A stretch of 64,000 nt of DNA, from positions 3,410,001-3,474,000 of the forward strand of contig NZ_AP022671.1 in NCBI RefSeq assembly GCF_011405515.1, written 5' to 3'. Source of the DNA: Nitrospira sp. KM1. Its GTDB lineage: Bacteria > Nitrospirota > Nitrospiria > Nitrospirales > Nitrospiraceae. Shown piece after piece: positions 1 through 10,142 of the stretch (position 1 is its first letter; every line of letters starts with the position of its first letter). Below the pieces are notes generated by a model. The model searched no databases. It saw only the letters and a list, made by a program, of their open reading frames with translations, and had not been told where the DNA came from. The position numbers and the translations under genes were made by a program.

Positions 1-537
1 TCCGTCTCGGGGACTGGAGCTGCCGCAATGGACGAACTCATGACGCAAACAAAGGATCTGTTGGCGTTCCGCGATGCGAAGACAGAGGTGTACCCGTACC
101 AGATCGCATTTAATCTGCTACCGCATATCGGATCATTTGGTGACAACGGAGATTGCTCCGAGGAAGTAAAGATCGCGCGAGAGACCAGAAAGATTCTCGA
201 TGCACCGGAGCTGCTGGTCACGGCGACCACTGTACGAGTTCCGGTGCTGCGGTGTCACTCTGAAGCGGTCAACGTCGAGTTGTACCGGCCGCTCAAGGCG
301 AATGATGCTCGAGCGGCGCTTGCGGCCATGCCTGGTGTCCTGGTCTACGATGATCCCAATAAAAAACTCTACCCTATGCCGCTGGACGCCACAGGTAAGG
401 ACGAGGTCTATATTGGTCGGGTGCGGGAGGATGCCTCGGTTGCGAACGGACTCAATCTTTGGCTCGTATCCGACAATCTCCGGAAGGGCGCCGCGTTGAA
501 TGCGGTGCAGATTGCGGAGTGTCTGGTGACCAGGTGA
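1..537 (+). CDS. asd: Aspartate-semialdehyde dehydrogenase, C-terminal part (5' truncated by window edge)
   Basis: The reading frame is open from base 1 and reads SVSGTGAAAMDEL before the first Met at 28, so the gene starts outside the window and only about 178 C-terminal residues are visible. The sequence shows the typical ASADH dimerisation-domain pattern: the SVSG-GA-MDEL stretch, RVPVLRCHSEAVNVEL near the middle and a closing GAALNAVQIAE helix. The enzyme reduces beta-aspartyl phosphate to aspartate semialdehyde in the cytoplasm, the branch point to lysine/diaminopimelate, threonine and methionine. The catalytic Cys region lies upstream and cannot be checked. The stop codon (535-537) overlaps the GTG start of the next gene. 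Confidence 0.93.
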   Translation, partial: SVSGTGAAAMDELMTQTKDLLAFRDAKTEVYPYQIAFNLLPHIGSFGDNGDCSEEVKIARETRKILDAPELLVTATTVRVPVLRCHSEAVNVELYRPLKANDARAALAAMPGVLVYDDPNKKLYPMPLDATGKDEVYIGRVREDASVANGLNLWLVSDNLRKGAALNAVQIAECLVTR

Positions 538-791
538 TCGCCGGCTGGGACCATCTCGGGAAGCTGCTCGTTGGAATCGGAGCCGTCATTCTCTTGGTGG
601 GGCTGGTCGTCATGATGGTGGACCGGGTTCCTGGAATGGGGAGCCTGCTCAGTTGGTTTGGCAGACTACCGGGCGATCTCTCTATCAAACGAGAAAATTT
701 CAGTTTCTATTTCCCTCTTGGAACGAGCCTCCTGCTGAGTCTGCTTCTAAGTCTGGTATTCTATTTCCTGTCATGGATGTTCCGTCGGTGA
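534..791 (+). CDS. DUF2905 family small membrane protein
   Basis: An 85-residue protein with two hydrophobic segments (about residues 8-27 and 56-80) separated by the family motif GRLPGDLSIKRENFSFYFPL. The family is widespread and uncharacterised; it is expected to sit in the inner membrane. I chose the GTG at 534 because it overlaps the asd stop as GTGA and starts just before the first membrane segment. An upstream ATG at 459 would add 25 residues lying inside asd and not resembling the family. No function is claimed. Confidence 0.85.
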   Translation: MIAGWDHLGKLLVGIGAVILLVGLVVMMVDRVPGMGSLLSWFGRLPGDLSIKRENFSFYFPLGTSLLLSLLLSLVFYFLSWMFRR

Positions 792-1996
792 ATGCCTTCC
801 TGAGGGTACTCAACATCGGAATATTGCTTGCCAGTTGGCTGCTGGGGGCGCCGACGGCCGAGGCAGCGCAATCGATTCGAGTGTTGCTGTCGGACGACGT
901 CCTCAAGCTCGATGCTCAGGTCAATGGAGCCATATGGATTACCGATCCGACCAAGCACGGCCGCGCCGTTCGATCGGCGGTACATATTGTTCCGGTAGGG
1001 AAAGGGTTTTCTGTAAACGGTGTTCGGACCACGTTTGATCAGCTCACGATGCGAGGCGGCGAAGGGGGGATGACCCTCACTTGGGTCAAGCAGATCGGAA
1101 AACCTCAACAGGCGGCCAAGGTTCATCAGCAACGGTTGTCCATTCCAGTCAGCGGGATTGTCCATCTCGTTCGTCGCCCAAATGGATTTGTGGTCATCAA
1201 CCAAGTCGATCTAGAAGAATACGTCAAGGGGGTGGTGCCGGCAGAGGTCAATTCGTCCTGGCATCCTGAAATGCTGAAAGCGCAAGCCGTTGCCGCGCGC
1301 ACCTATGCCTTGTATCAACAAATGCTGAGTGCTGCACGCGAGTACGATGTCGTTGCCAGCGTGCAGGATCAGGTCTACAAAGGCAGGCAGGGCATAGATG
1401 CCGCAGTCCTGCGTGCCGTCGAAGACACCAAAGGACAGGTCTTGACGTACGATGGAGCGCCGATTTATGCCGCATTTTCATCGACGACCGCCGGACTCAC
1501 AGAAGATGCCGTCAACGTCTGGTCCAAGGACTATCCGTATTTGAAAGGAGTCGAATGCCCCTTTGACTTGGCCTCGCCCTATTATCAGTGGACGGCGTCG
1601 TTCAAACGGGAGCTGCTTGAACACAATCTCCGCCAACAAGGATTCGCCGTGGGCACCATTTCGGCTCTTAACCCCACGACGCTTAGCCGCGGCGGCCGTG
1701 TGGCTACCTTGCGAGTCATCCATACAGAAGGCGAACTGCTGCTTCGCGGAGAAGAATTACGGAAAGCGGTCGGCTACATGGTGGTGCCCAGCACGCAGTT
1801 TACGGTCGATGCCGTCGGAAGCGATGTCATTATTTCCGGGTACGGCGCGGGGCATGCGGTAGGTATGTGTCAATGGGGCGCGAAGGAATTGGCGGAACTC
1901 GGCTATCCGTTCTCGACCATCCTCCATTACTATTACCCTGAAACTGAATTGCAGGATATGGCGCTCACCAGAGCTCCTGTTCCTCCTTCCTCTTAA
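773..1996 (+). CDS. SpoIID/LytB domain protein, exported
   Basis: About 407 residues. A hydrophobic segment near the N-terminus (GILLASWLLG...AEAA) looks like a signal peptide. The SpoIID/LytB core is clear: VDLEEYVKGVVPAEV, then MLKAQAVAARTYALYQ, and a C-terminal GAGHAVGMCQWGAKELAE block. SpoIID-type proteins are lytic transglycosylases acting on denuded glycan strands or enhancers of amidases; in a non-sporulating Gram-negative a periplasmic cell-wall role is likely. The ATG at 773 overlaps the preceding gene by 19 bases; a GTG at 788 is also possible and would give a more compact signal peptide. Its stop overlaps the queA ATG by one base (TAATG). Confidence 0.85.
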   Translation: MDVPSVNAFLRVLNIGILLASWLLGAPTAEAAQSIRVLLSDDVLKLDAQVNGAIWITDPTKHGRAVRSAVHIVPVGKGFSVNGVRTTFDQLTMRGGEGGMTLTWVKQIGKPQQAAKVHQQRLSIPVSGIVHLVRRPNGFVVINQVDLEEYVKGVVPAEVNSSWHPEMLKAQAVAARTYALYQQMLSAAREYDVVASVQDQVYKGRQGIDAAVLRAVEDTKGQVLTYDGAPIYAAFSSTTAGLTEDAVNVWSKDYPYLKGVECPFDLASPYYQWTASFKRELLEHNLRQQGFAVGTISALNPTTLSRGGRVATLRVIHTEGELLLRGEELRKAVGYMVVPSTQFTVDAVGSDVIISGYGAGHAVGMCQWGAKELAELGYPFSTILHYYYPETELQDMALTRAPVPPSS

Positions 1997-3030
1997 TGCA
2001 TCTGTCTGATTTCGATTTTCCTTTCGATTCTGAACTGATCGCATCACAACCGGTCTTACCTAGAGATGGGGCCCGACTGTTGGTCCTGCGTCCGCCAAGT
2101 CCGTCTTTCGATCATTTGTCGGTGAGAGACTTTCCCGATCTATTGGAACCGGGAGATCTCGTGGTTGTGAACGATACGAGGGTCCTGCCGGCGCGGGTCG
2201 TCGGGCGCAAACAGGTATCCGGCGGTTCTGTCGACATGCTATTTGTGCGGGAGCTTCCGGACGGATCGTGGGCCGTACTCTTGAAGGGGCACGTACGTTC
2301 CGGTCTTCGTCTCGACGTTGCTCCGTCAACGTGGGTCGTGGTGCAGTCGCGGGATGCCGGCCGGACGACGGTGAGGGTAGAGGGAGCATTGTCCGCACGT
2401 GAATTGTTTGAACATCACGGACGCATGCCGCTTCCGCCATATATCAAGCGTGATCCGACGGACGAAGACCGTATATGGTATCAGACGATTTTTGCTGGGA
2501 AAGAAGGCGCCATTGCCGCACCAACAGCCGCGCTGCATTTTACACCAGACCTCGTTACCCGGCTCAGGGATCGGGAAGTCGGGTTCGCCACAGTGACGCT
2601 CCATGTCGGACTCGGCACGTTCAAACCGGTGACAGCCGAACGCGTGGAAGACCATCGGATGGAACAGGAGTCGGTTGAAGTCAATGAAAAAACGGTCGCG
2701 GCCATTCATCAAACCCGCGCGGCCGGGAGAAGGGTGATCGCCATCGGCACAACGGTCGTACGGGCTCTTGAGTCAGCGGCCTGTGCGGAAAATGGTTTGG
2801 TTCCGTATCGGGGAGACACAAGTCTCTTTGTTACTCCGGGATTTCAGTTCCGTGCGGTGGATGCCCTTCTGACAAACTTTCATCTGCCAAAGTCCACGCT
2901 CCTGATGTTGGTTTCCGCATTTGGCGGACGAGAACTTGTCCGGAACGCCTATCAGGAGGCAGTAGCGGCCCGGTATCGCTTCTATAGTTATGGGGATGCG
3001 ATGTTCATCGTCAATCGCGACCGGCCATGA
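1996..3030 (+). CDS. queA: S-adenosylmethionine:tRNA ribosyltransferase-isomerase
   Basis: 344 residues, the normal QueA length. The N-terminal LSDFDFPFDSELIASQP, central GRMPLPPYIKR, the AAPTAALHFT stretch, HVGLGTFKPV and the C-terminal NFHLPKSTLLMLVSAFGG are family signatures. The enzyme transfers and isomerises the ribosyl moiety of SAM onto preQ1-tRNA to form epoxyqueuosine, the penultimate step of queuosine synthesis at tRNA position 34. Start ATG shares its A with the upstream TAA, so translation is probably coupled to the SpoIID gene. No other queuosine gene is in the window. Confidence 0.96.
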   Translation: MHLSDFDFPFDSELIASQPVLPRDGARLLVLRPPSPSFDHLSVRDFPDLLEPGDLVVVNDTRVLPARVVGRKQVSGGSVDMLFVRELPDGSWAVLLKGHVRSGLRLDVAPSTWVVVQSRDAGRTTVRVEGALSARELFEHHGRMPLPPYIKRDPTDEDRIWYQTIFAGKEGAIAAPTAALHFTPDLVTRLRDREVGFATVTLHVGLGTFKPVTAERVEDHRMEQESVEVNEKTVAAIHQTRAAGRRVIAIGTTVVRALESAACAENGLVPYRGDTSLFVTPGFQFRAVDALLTNFHLPKSTLLMLVSAFGGRELVRNAYQEAVAARYRFYSYGDAMFIVNRDRP

Positions 3031-3136
3031 GGAATTGTGATCGAAGAAATGGAAGAATCAGCCTGACGAATTGCCGTCGATCGCGCGTGCGCCGATTGTG
3101 TTCTTGCCCGCAACCAGACGGGAGAAGAGGGCACTT

Positions 3137-3835
3137 TCACAGCAATTCGCGATGAATCTTGATGGGAATGGATGCTTTGAGCGATTGGGTGTAGGCCATG
3201 AGAGCCCGTTGCTGTTTTTGAACCAGAACGTCTTGAACGGCTCGATCCTTTGCGAGGGCGACCTTGGCTGGATCGTTCTCGGGCTGACGAAGCGTCAGCG
3301 CCTGTGCTTCAGCCAGTTCCGACGGCGTCAGCGTAACGGCATCGGCGACCATCAACCGTGCCCGATTCGTCAGGAGTTCCTTCGTTTCGATCGCTTCGAA
3401 TAGTGCGGGTGTCAGGTGATTCGCAGCTAGAATCCGCTGATAGAGTTCGGGTTCGAAGGTGCCGTTCTTCTGGAATTCAGGAATTTGCATGATCGCGTCA
3501 CGAAGATCCTCATCCGAGATGCTCAGACCCATCGTTTTTGCCGCGATCAGCCACACGCGGTTTTCTACCAATTGGTCCACGACAAACTGCTTGATGGTCT
3601 CGTCCTTGAATTCTCCAGGAAGCTTGTCTTTGTAAAATCGGTACGAATTTTCATAGGCTCTCTTGAACTCGTCCTGCGACACTGTCATGTCGCCGACGGA
3701 TGCCACGACGGATCCTGGTTGTTCTCCAAATCCCCACCAACCCATCGTGATTACAAAGGCTGCAGCCAGGATGATCATGATGGATTTCAACAGCCAAGGA
3801 TAATCATGGGAGGCTTCTCGCATTAATTTGATCAT
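3137..3835 (-). CDS. SurA N-terminal-domain protein (PpiD/SurA-like chaperone without PPIase domain)
   Basis: About 232 residues beginning MIKLMREASHDYPWL, a membrane anchor (about residues 14-33), then VASVGDMTVSQDEFKRAYEN, the typical start of SurA_N/PpiD chaperone domains, followed by helical segments. The protein ends where a parvulin domain would normally begin, so only the chaperone part is present. Likely an inner-membrane-anchored periplasmic protein helping outer-membrane protein folding (inference). ATG at 3835 was chosen because an AGGA sits seven bases upstream; an upstream ATG at 3925 would add a leader without family likeness. Convergent with queA. Confidence 0.78.
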   Translation of the reverse strand: MIKLMREASHDYPWLLKSIMIILAAAFVITMGWWGFGEQPGSVVASVGDMTVSQDEFKRAYENSYRFYKDKLPGEFKDETIKQFVVDQLVENRVWLIAAKTMGLSISDEDLRDAIMQIPEFQKNGTFEPELYQRILAANHLTPALFEAIETKELLTNRARLMVADAVTLTPSELAEAQALTLRQPENDPAKVALAKDRAVQDVLVQKQQRALMAYTQSLKASIPIKIHRELL

Positions 3836-3981
3836 GAGCGGTTCCTGCAAAAATTTTAAAGGAACGATTGTACTGATCGGCTTCTCGATTGGCAAGCGGG
3901 AGGGCAGATAAGGACCGGCACCCATGCATCTCGTGCGGTATGAGCCACACGCATGGGGCTTCGGTGGAAGTTGGCTTTCGT

Positions 3982-4010
3982 TTGTGCGAGATAGTGGAAT
4001 TTGTTATACT
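3982..4010 (+). promoter_or_regulatory. Candidate sigma70 promoter for RDD-mreB operon
   Basis: TTGTGC (3982-3987), a 17-base spacer and TATACT (4005-4010). The -10 matches the consensus at five of six bases, the -35 at three. It lies in the divergent gap between the SurA_N-like gene and the RDD gene, 25 bases before the latter's start. Confidence 0.55.
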
Positions 4011-4035
4011 TTGCCACGAATTATGAGGAGAATCC

Positions 4036-4494
4036 TTGGCAGGTGACGAGACGACGACCCATTCGTTTAGCTCAGGGCTCTACCCGAAAGCACAGGTCCT
4101 CAATCGCTTCATTGCCAAGTTAATCGATTTATTCATCGTTGCGGCGGCGGCCCAGATGATTGACACCGTGGGATTTCTCGCGGGAATGGCCTATGTGCTT
4201 GTTGCAGACGGGTTTGCGGGCGGCCGTAGCATCGGGAAGCGATTGATCGGGCTTCAAACGATTTTACCCGATACTCGGGAGACTGCGGGATTTCGCGAAT
4301 CGATTATCCGGAACTCGCCGTTTGCGGCCGCGCAGATGGTTTTTGTCGTCCCGTACGTTGGTTGGCTCGCCTCGTCGGCGATTCTTGCCTTTGAGGCCGT
4401 TCTGATCATTGGGAATGAACGTGGGCGACGTTTGGGCGACGAATTGGCCGGCACGCAAGTGCTCGATGCTGGACGATTGGCCATCCCGGACTGA
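4036..4494 (+). CDS. RDD family membrane protein
   Basis: 152 residues starting at TTG, supported by GAGGAG ending seven bases upstream. The RDD signature NRFIAKLIDLFIV (residues about 20-32) is followed by a short hydrophobic hairpin, GRSIGKRLIGLQ and a last membrane stretch ending in ERGRRLGDELAGTQVL. RDD proteins are small polytopic inner-membrane proteins of mostly unknown function; some have been linked to ion transport. Placed 36 bases before mreB and after the only convincing promoter nearby, so it is probably the first gene of the rod-shape operon. Confidence 0.83.
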   Translation: MAGDETTTHSFSSGLYPKAQVLNRFIAKLIDLFIVAAAAQMIDTVGFLAGMAYVLVADGFAGGRSIGKRLIGLQTILPDTRETAGFRESIIRNSPFAAAQMVFVVPYVGWLASSAILAFEAVLIIGNERGRRLGDELAGTQVLDAGRLAIPD

Positions 4495-5580
<1,086 letters not shown>

Positions 5581-5597
5581 CGGTTCCATCCCGATCG

Positions 5598-6479
5598 ATG
5601 CGGATGGCCAACTTGCGTGCTCCCTACAGTGCTAGACGCCTGGCGCTCGGAGTGTTCGGGCTCCTTCTCGCCGCTCTCCTGCTCTTTCCTCGTCAGAGTC
5701 AGGGATTGTTCCAGTATCTGGACGGACCTGTCGGCCAAGTCGTGCGGATTCCGCTCGAAATCGTGGCTTCCGTGGATGAAGGTCTTGCGGGCATCTGGCA
5801 CCATTACATTGCCTTGCAGGACGTTCAAACTGTAAATGACAGACTTCGACAGGACATGGAATGGCTGCGGGGGCAGAACAGCCAACTTCGTGAAGCGGCA
5901 GCCGCGACGGAACGATTGACCAGTCTGCTGCAATTCAAAGCTCAGGCGCTTCCCATGATGATGGCGGCACAGGTTATTGGACGGGATGCGACGAATTGGT
6001 ACCGGTCCGTGATCCTCAACAAAGGGGACAGCGATGGTATCAAACCGGACATGGGAGTGATTACTCCAGCGGGAGTCGTGGGACGAGTGGTCAAAACGAC
6101 AGGAGGTACGTCAGTCGTGTTGCTCATGACCGATTCCAACAATGCCATTGCCGGATTGATTCAGCGAACGCGAGACGAGGGCATCGTCGAGGGAACGCAT
6201 CAAGGATATGCGAAACTGAAATATATTCCTTTGCTGTCGAATGTCAGAGAGGGCGACCGGGTCGTGACATCCGGACTCGTGGGAGGATTTCCAAGGGGGT
6301 TGGCGATCGGCACGATTACGCGTATCGACAAGGAAGAGGGAGCGCTCTTCCAGACAGCCGAGCTGACCCCTGAAGTGGATGTGAGCCGCTTGGAAGAAGT
6401 TCTTATTATTCAGGCTCCGTATGGGACATCCGGCGAGGCCGGCGGAGGCGTGGACTTCGCCGGAAAAAGCAGACCGTGA
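5598..6479 (+). CDS. mreC: Rod shape-determining protein MreC
   Basis: 293 residues: short cytoplasmic N-terminus, one membrane helix (residues about 15-32), a coiled coil around residues 75-105 and the periplasmic beta-domain with AQVIGRDATNWYRSVILNKG, MGVITPAGVVGRV and VREGDRVVTSGLVGGFPRGLAIG. MreC forms a periplasmic scaffold that activates PBP2-RodA. ATG at 5598 or 5604 (second Met). Its TGA overlaps the mreD GTG. Confidence 0.95.
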   Translation: MRMANLRAPYSARRLALGVFGLLLAALLLFPRQSQGLFQYLDGPVGQVVRIPLEIVASVDEGLAGIWHHYIALQDVQTVNDRLRQDMEWLRGQNSQLREAAAATERLTSLLQFKAQALPMMMAAQVIGRDATNWYRSVILNKGDSDGIKPDMGVITPAGVVGRVVKTTGGTSVVLLMTDSNNAIAGLIQRTRDEGIVEGTHQGYAKLKYIPLLSNVREGDRVVTSGLVGGFPRGLAIGTITRIDKEEGALFQTAELTPEVDVSRLEEVLIIQAPYGTSGEAGGGVDFAGKSRP

Positions 6480-6976
6480 AAATAGTGATCTATGCCGCCA
6501 TTCTTCTCCTGCTGGTCCCGATCCATACGACTATGTTGCCTCATGTCAGTGTTTTGGGAGTGGCACCCGATGTCGGTCTCGTGATTGCCGTTCTGATTGG
6601 CCTGATGGAGGGGGAACTCGAGGGGCTTCTCGTCGGCCTGGCAATCGGGTGGTTGCTCAGTATGTATTCAGCGGGAGATCTATGGCTGAGTCTCGTCACG
6701 AAAGGGGGAGCCGGCGTATTGGCTGGAATTCTCGGGCGGCAGGTTGCCCAGGTGACGCCCACTGTTTTGTGTATCGGGTTAGGAATCGTTTCACTTGCCG
6801 GAGGCATGGTCACTGCCCTCACCATGAAGGCCGGTGGATTGGAGGATGTGTGGTGGAATATGCGGACAATCGTTCTTCCTCAGGCCTGTTTGGATGCGGC
6901 GTTGGGCGCGGCATTATTTTGGTTGGCCAATCGGCGCACGGTTATGGATCGATTCCGCGTCGCCGAGCGCTTTTGA
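6476..6976 (+). CDS. mreD: Rod shape-determining protein MreD
   Basis: 166 residues, almost entirely hydrophobic with about five membrane segments; N-terminus KIVIYAAILLLLVPIHTT and the APDVGLVIAVLIGLMEGELEGLLVGLAIGW pattern (residues about 28-60, an MreD hallmark of alternating acid-glycine helices). Inner-membrane partner of MreC. GTG start within a GTGA overlap with mreC, so coupled translation is expected. Confidence 0.92.
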   Translation: MKIVIYAAILLLLVPIHTTMLPHVSVLGVAPDVGLVIAVLIGLMEGELEGLLVGLAIGWLLSMYSAGDLWLSLVTKGGAGVLAGILGRQVAQVTPTVLCIGLGIVSLAGGMVTALTMKAGGLEDVWWNMRTIVLPQACLDAALGAALFWLANRRTVMDRFRVAERF

Positions 6977-7006
6977 CGGCTCACAGGCCGAGTTTATCGA
7001 ACTGAT

Positions 7007-8857
7007 ATGGCATTAGTCAGCTCCTTAGAGTCCGATCTTGGCGAATTGCAACGCCGCTTGGTGATCCTTCGGGTCGGACTGCTTTTGGTCGTGGCCCTTC
7101 TCGGTCTTCGGCTCTGGCACCTACAGATCAGAGAGGGGCCCTATTACCGGGATCTGTCAGAGAATAATCGGACCCGGTCAGTCATCCTGGAACCTGCCAG
7201 AGGCCTGATCTACGACCGTCATGGGGTGCTTTTGGCCAATAATGTTCCAAGCTTCAGTTTGTATGTATCTCTCGAGGATGTGAAGGATCGGGATGCACTC
7301 GTTGATCAATTGACACAACTCATCGGGCTGGACCCCGCATTGGTCCGAAAGAAGCTCGCGGTACGCGGCGCGAAACAAATCCCCCGGAAAGTCAAAGATC
7401 GCTTGACACTGCGCGAAGCCACACTCATCGAATCCCATCGTCTGGATCTGCCGGGGGTCATGATTCAAGTCGAATCGCAACGGAATTATCCAAATGGTGC
7501 CACCGCCGGCCACGTCTTGGGCTATGTGGGCGAGGTGTCGGCCGAGCAGCTGGAAAAACCGGAATTCGCGGAACTGCATCAAGGCAGTATCGTCGGACAA
7601 TATGGGATCGAAAAATTCTATGATCGTGCCGTTCGAGGAAAGGCGGGTCAGAAAAGTGTGGAGGTCGATGCGCTGGGACACGAAAAACGAACGGTCGTCG
7701 TCGATCAACCGCAAGCGGGAGACGACCTGTATCTGACCATCGATGCGAGATTGCAAAAAGTCGCGGAGGATCTGTTGGGCCAGGAGTCCGGGGCGATCGT
7801 GGCAATGGATCCGACCTCGGGGGATATACTCGCGATGGCGAGCCGGCCGGGATTCGATCCTAACGTCTTGTCTCGGGAACTGACGGGAAAGCAATGGATT
7901 GAAATCGTTCAGGACGAAGGCCGCCCACTCAATAATCGGGCATCACAGGGACAGTATCCACCCGGATCGACGTTTAAGGTGATGATGGCCGCGGCTGCGT
8001 TGGAATCAAAGACGGTGTCTCCTTCTTCATCCGTGCATTGCAACGGAGGGTATCAGTTCGGACGGCGCCTCTATCGTGACTGGAAAGCCGGGGGACATGG
8101 GGCTGTCGATCTTCGTAAAGCGATTGTTCATTCTTGCGATGTGTATTTTTACACGGTCGGTCAACGCATGGGGATCGATACGATGGCGTTCTTCGGGCGC
8201 CAATTTGGGTTGGGAGAGGAAACCGGTGTGGAACTCCCGTCCGAACGTGTCGGTATCATGCCGTCAACGGAATGGAAGCAAAAAGCAAAGAATGAGCAGT
8301 GGCTGCCTGGAGAAACCATTTCCGCTTCGATCGGACAGGGATACGTGACGGTGACTCCGTTGCAGATGGCGAGTTTGATCGGCACGGTTGCGAACGATGG
8401 AGTGACCTTTCGCCCCCGCCTCGTCCGTTCGATCATGGATCGAGAGACGGGTCAGTTGCAGGAACTGCCCGCCGTGGAAAAACGGAAGCTGCACATCAAA
8501 CCGGAGTATCTCAAAGTGATTCAGGAGGCGCTCGCCGACGTCGTGACCGAAGGAACAGCGACAAAAGCCAAATCTACTCTCGTCACCATCGCGGGTAAGA
8601 CTGGCACGGCGCAGACGGCGGCATTACGGACCGGGCCCGAGAAAGATATTCCAAAGAAATTCCGCGATCATGCCTGGTTTGTTGCCTTCGCCCCTGTGGA
8701 CCATCCGAAGATTGCCGTGGCGGTCTTGGCCGAGCATATGGGGCATGGCGGGTCGGCTGCGGCTCCTCTGGCGAAGGATCTCATCGAAACGTACGTCAAA
8801 TTCAACACTCCCGGTGCATCCGTCGAGCAACATCCTGCGGCGAAGGCAGGGACATGA
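7007..8857 (+). CDS. mrdA: Penicillin-binding protein 2, elongation-specific transpeptidase
   Basis: 616 residues. One N-terminal membrane helix (about 18-38), a PBP dimerisation/pedestal domain, then the transpeptidase domain with the SxxK motif PPGSTFKV (Ser about 321), SCD as the second motif, and KTGTAQ (Lys about 531). It cross-links peptidoglycan as partner of the RodA glycosyltransferase, in the periplasm. Overlaps rodA by ATGA at 8854-8857. Confidence 0.96.
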   Translation: MALVSSLESDLGELQRRLVILRVGLLLVVALLGLRLWHLQIREGPYYRDLSENNRTRSVILEPARGLIYDRHGVLLANNVPSFSLYVSLEDVKDRDALVDQLTQLIGLDPALVRKKLAVRGAKQIPRKVKDRLTLREATLIESHRLDLPGVMIQVESQRNYPNGATAGHVLGYVGEVSAEQLEKPEFAELHQGSIVGQYGIEKFYDRAVRGKAGQKSVEVDALGHEKRTVVVDQPQAGDDLYLTIDARLQKVAEDLLGQESGAIVAMDPTSGDILAMASRPGFDPNVLSRELTGKQWIEIVQDEGRPLNNRASQGQYPPGSTFKVMMAAAALESKTVSPSSSVHCNGGYQFGRRLYRDWKAGGHGAVDLRKAIVHSCDVYFYTVGQRMGIDTMAFFGRQFGLGEETGVELPSERVGIMPSTEWKQKAKNEQWLPGETISASIGQGYVTVTPLQMASLIGTVANDGVTFRPRLVRSIMDRETGQLQELPAVEKRKLHIKPEYLKVIQEALADVVTEGTATKAKSTLVTIAGKTGTAQTAALRTGPEKDIPKKFRDHAWFVAFAPVDHPKIAVAVLAEHMGHGGSAAAPLAKDLIETYVKFNTPGASVEQHPAAKAGT

Positions 8858-9978
8858 TGATCGACCGGGTCATGGAAAGCCGGGAGTTCGACAACTTCGA
8901 TGTTCGATTCTTGGGCCTAGTATTTGCCATCCTCGCAATCGGGGTCTTATCGATTTACAGCGTGACGCATGACCAAGGTGGAAGCGGGTTGCCATTTTTT
9001 GCGAAGCAGTTGGTGTGGATCTTTCTAGGCACGATCGCATTCTTCGTGATGCTGATCTGGGATTACCACCGGATCGCGCGGCTGGCCTATCCCGCATACA
9101 TCCTCATCATTCTGTTGTTGGCATTTGTGTTGTTCGAAGGCAAGAGCAGTCGAGGGGCTCAACGATGGATTCCAATTGGTCCGTTTGCCTTCCAACCATC
9201 CGAATTCGCCAAGCTGGTCCTGATACTGGTGCTTGCCCATTATTACTCCAAGGCGCCGCGGGTGGGTTGGCTGCAGCGAGTCGTGGTGCCGGGGCTGCTT
9301 GTGCTTCCCGGACTCTTCTTGATTCTGAAGCAGCCCGATCTTGGGAGCGGACTCAGTTTCCTGGCTATTTATGCGGCGATGCTGCTTATGGTTGGAATGC
9401 GCTCGCAGGCGATCGGTGTCATTCTCTTGTTTTCCCTCATGCTCTTTCCATTCGCATGGGAAATGATGTGGGGGTCCTTGCATGATTACCAGCGTCAGCG
9501 CATTATGGCGTTCGTTGATCCCAATTACGATCCTGGTGGGAAGGGGTATCACGCTTTGCAATCCCGCATCGCGATCGGTGCCGGAGAATTGACGGGAAAG
9601 GGTTTATACGGCGGTACGCAAAGCCAGTTGAAGTTTCTTCCCGAGGGTCACACGGACTTTGTCTTTTCGGTGTTCGCAGAGGAATGGGGCTTCGTCGGCG
9701 TTCTCACGCTACTGGTCTTATTCGTCGCGCTGATCTGGCTTTCGCTCGAGATCGCCGCACGGGCCAAGGATGAACTGGGAGCGCTGTTGGCGGTGGGCGT
9801 CATCTGTATGTTGTGTTTTTGTGTTGTCGTCAACATCGGTATGACGGCTGGCATGTTTCCCATCGTGGGAATTCCTCTGCCACTCATGAGTTATGGAGGC
9901 AGTGCGACCATCATGACGATGGCGTCGCTCGGTCTTCTCTTGAATGTGAAACGTCGTCGATTGAGTTTGTTTTACTAA
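8854..9978 (+). CDS. rodA: Rod shape-determining protein RodA, SEDS glycosyltransferase
   Basis: 374 residues with about ten membrane helices. SEDS signatures present: GAQRWIPIGPFAFQPSEFAK, LKQPDLGSGLSF (with the essential Asp region) and GIPLPLMSYGGSATI at the C-terminus. Polymerises lipid II during elongation together with PBP2. Last gene of the elongasome block; about 165 bases of non-coding sequence follow before rng. Confidence 0.96.
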   Translation: MMIDRVMESREFDNFDVRFLGLVFAILAIGVLSIYSVTHDQGGSGLPFFAKQLVWIFLGTIAFFVMLIWDYHRIARLAYPAYILIILLLAFVLFEGKSSRGAQRWIPIGPFAFQPSEFAKLVLILVLAHYYSKAPRVGWLQRVVVPGLLVLPGLFLILKQPDLGSGLSFLAIYAAMLLMVGMRSQAIGVILLFSLMLFPFAWEMMWGSLHDYQRQRIMAFVDPNYDPGGKGYHALQSRIAIGAGELTGKGLYGGTQSQLKFLPEGHTDFVFSVFAEEWGFVGVLTLLVLFVALIWLSLEIAARAKDELGALLAVGVICMLCFCVVVNIGMTAGMFPIVGIPLPLMSYGGSATIMTMASLGLLLNVKRRRLSLFY

Positions 9979-10142
9979 CGAAGGTGATCGTGCCGCGCCT
10001 GTCGGTCGCGGCGACGATTGGTATGCTGGAACATATAGGTGCGGCCGAACGACGCAGGCATGACCGCATACAGCGGACCTGAGGAGTTCTCGCGTTCGCC
10101 CAAAATGCCGGTTCGGCGCATCGTTGAATGGAAGGAGTGTGT

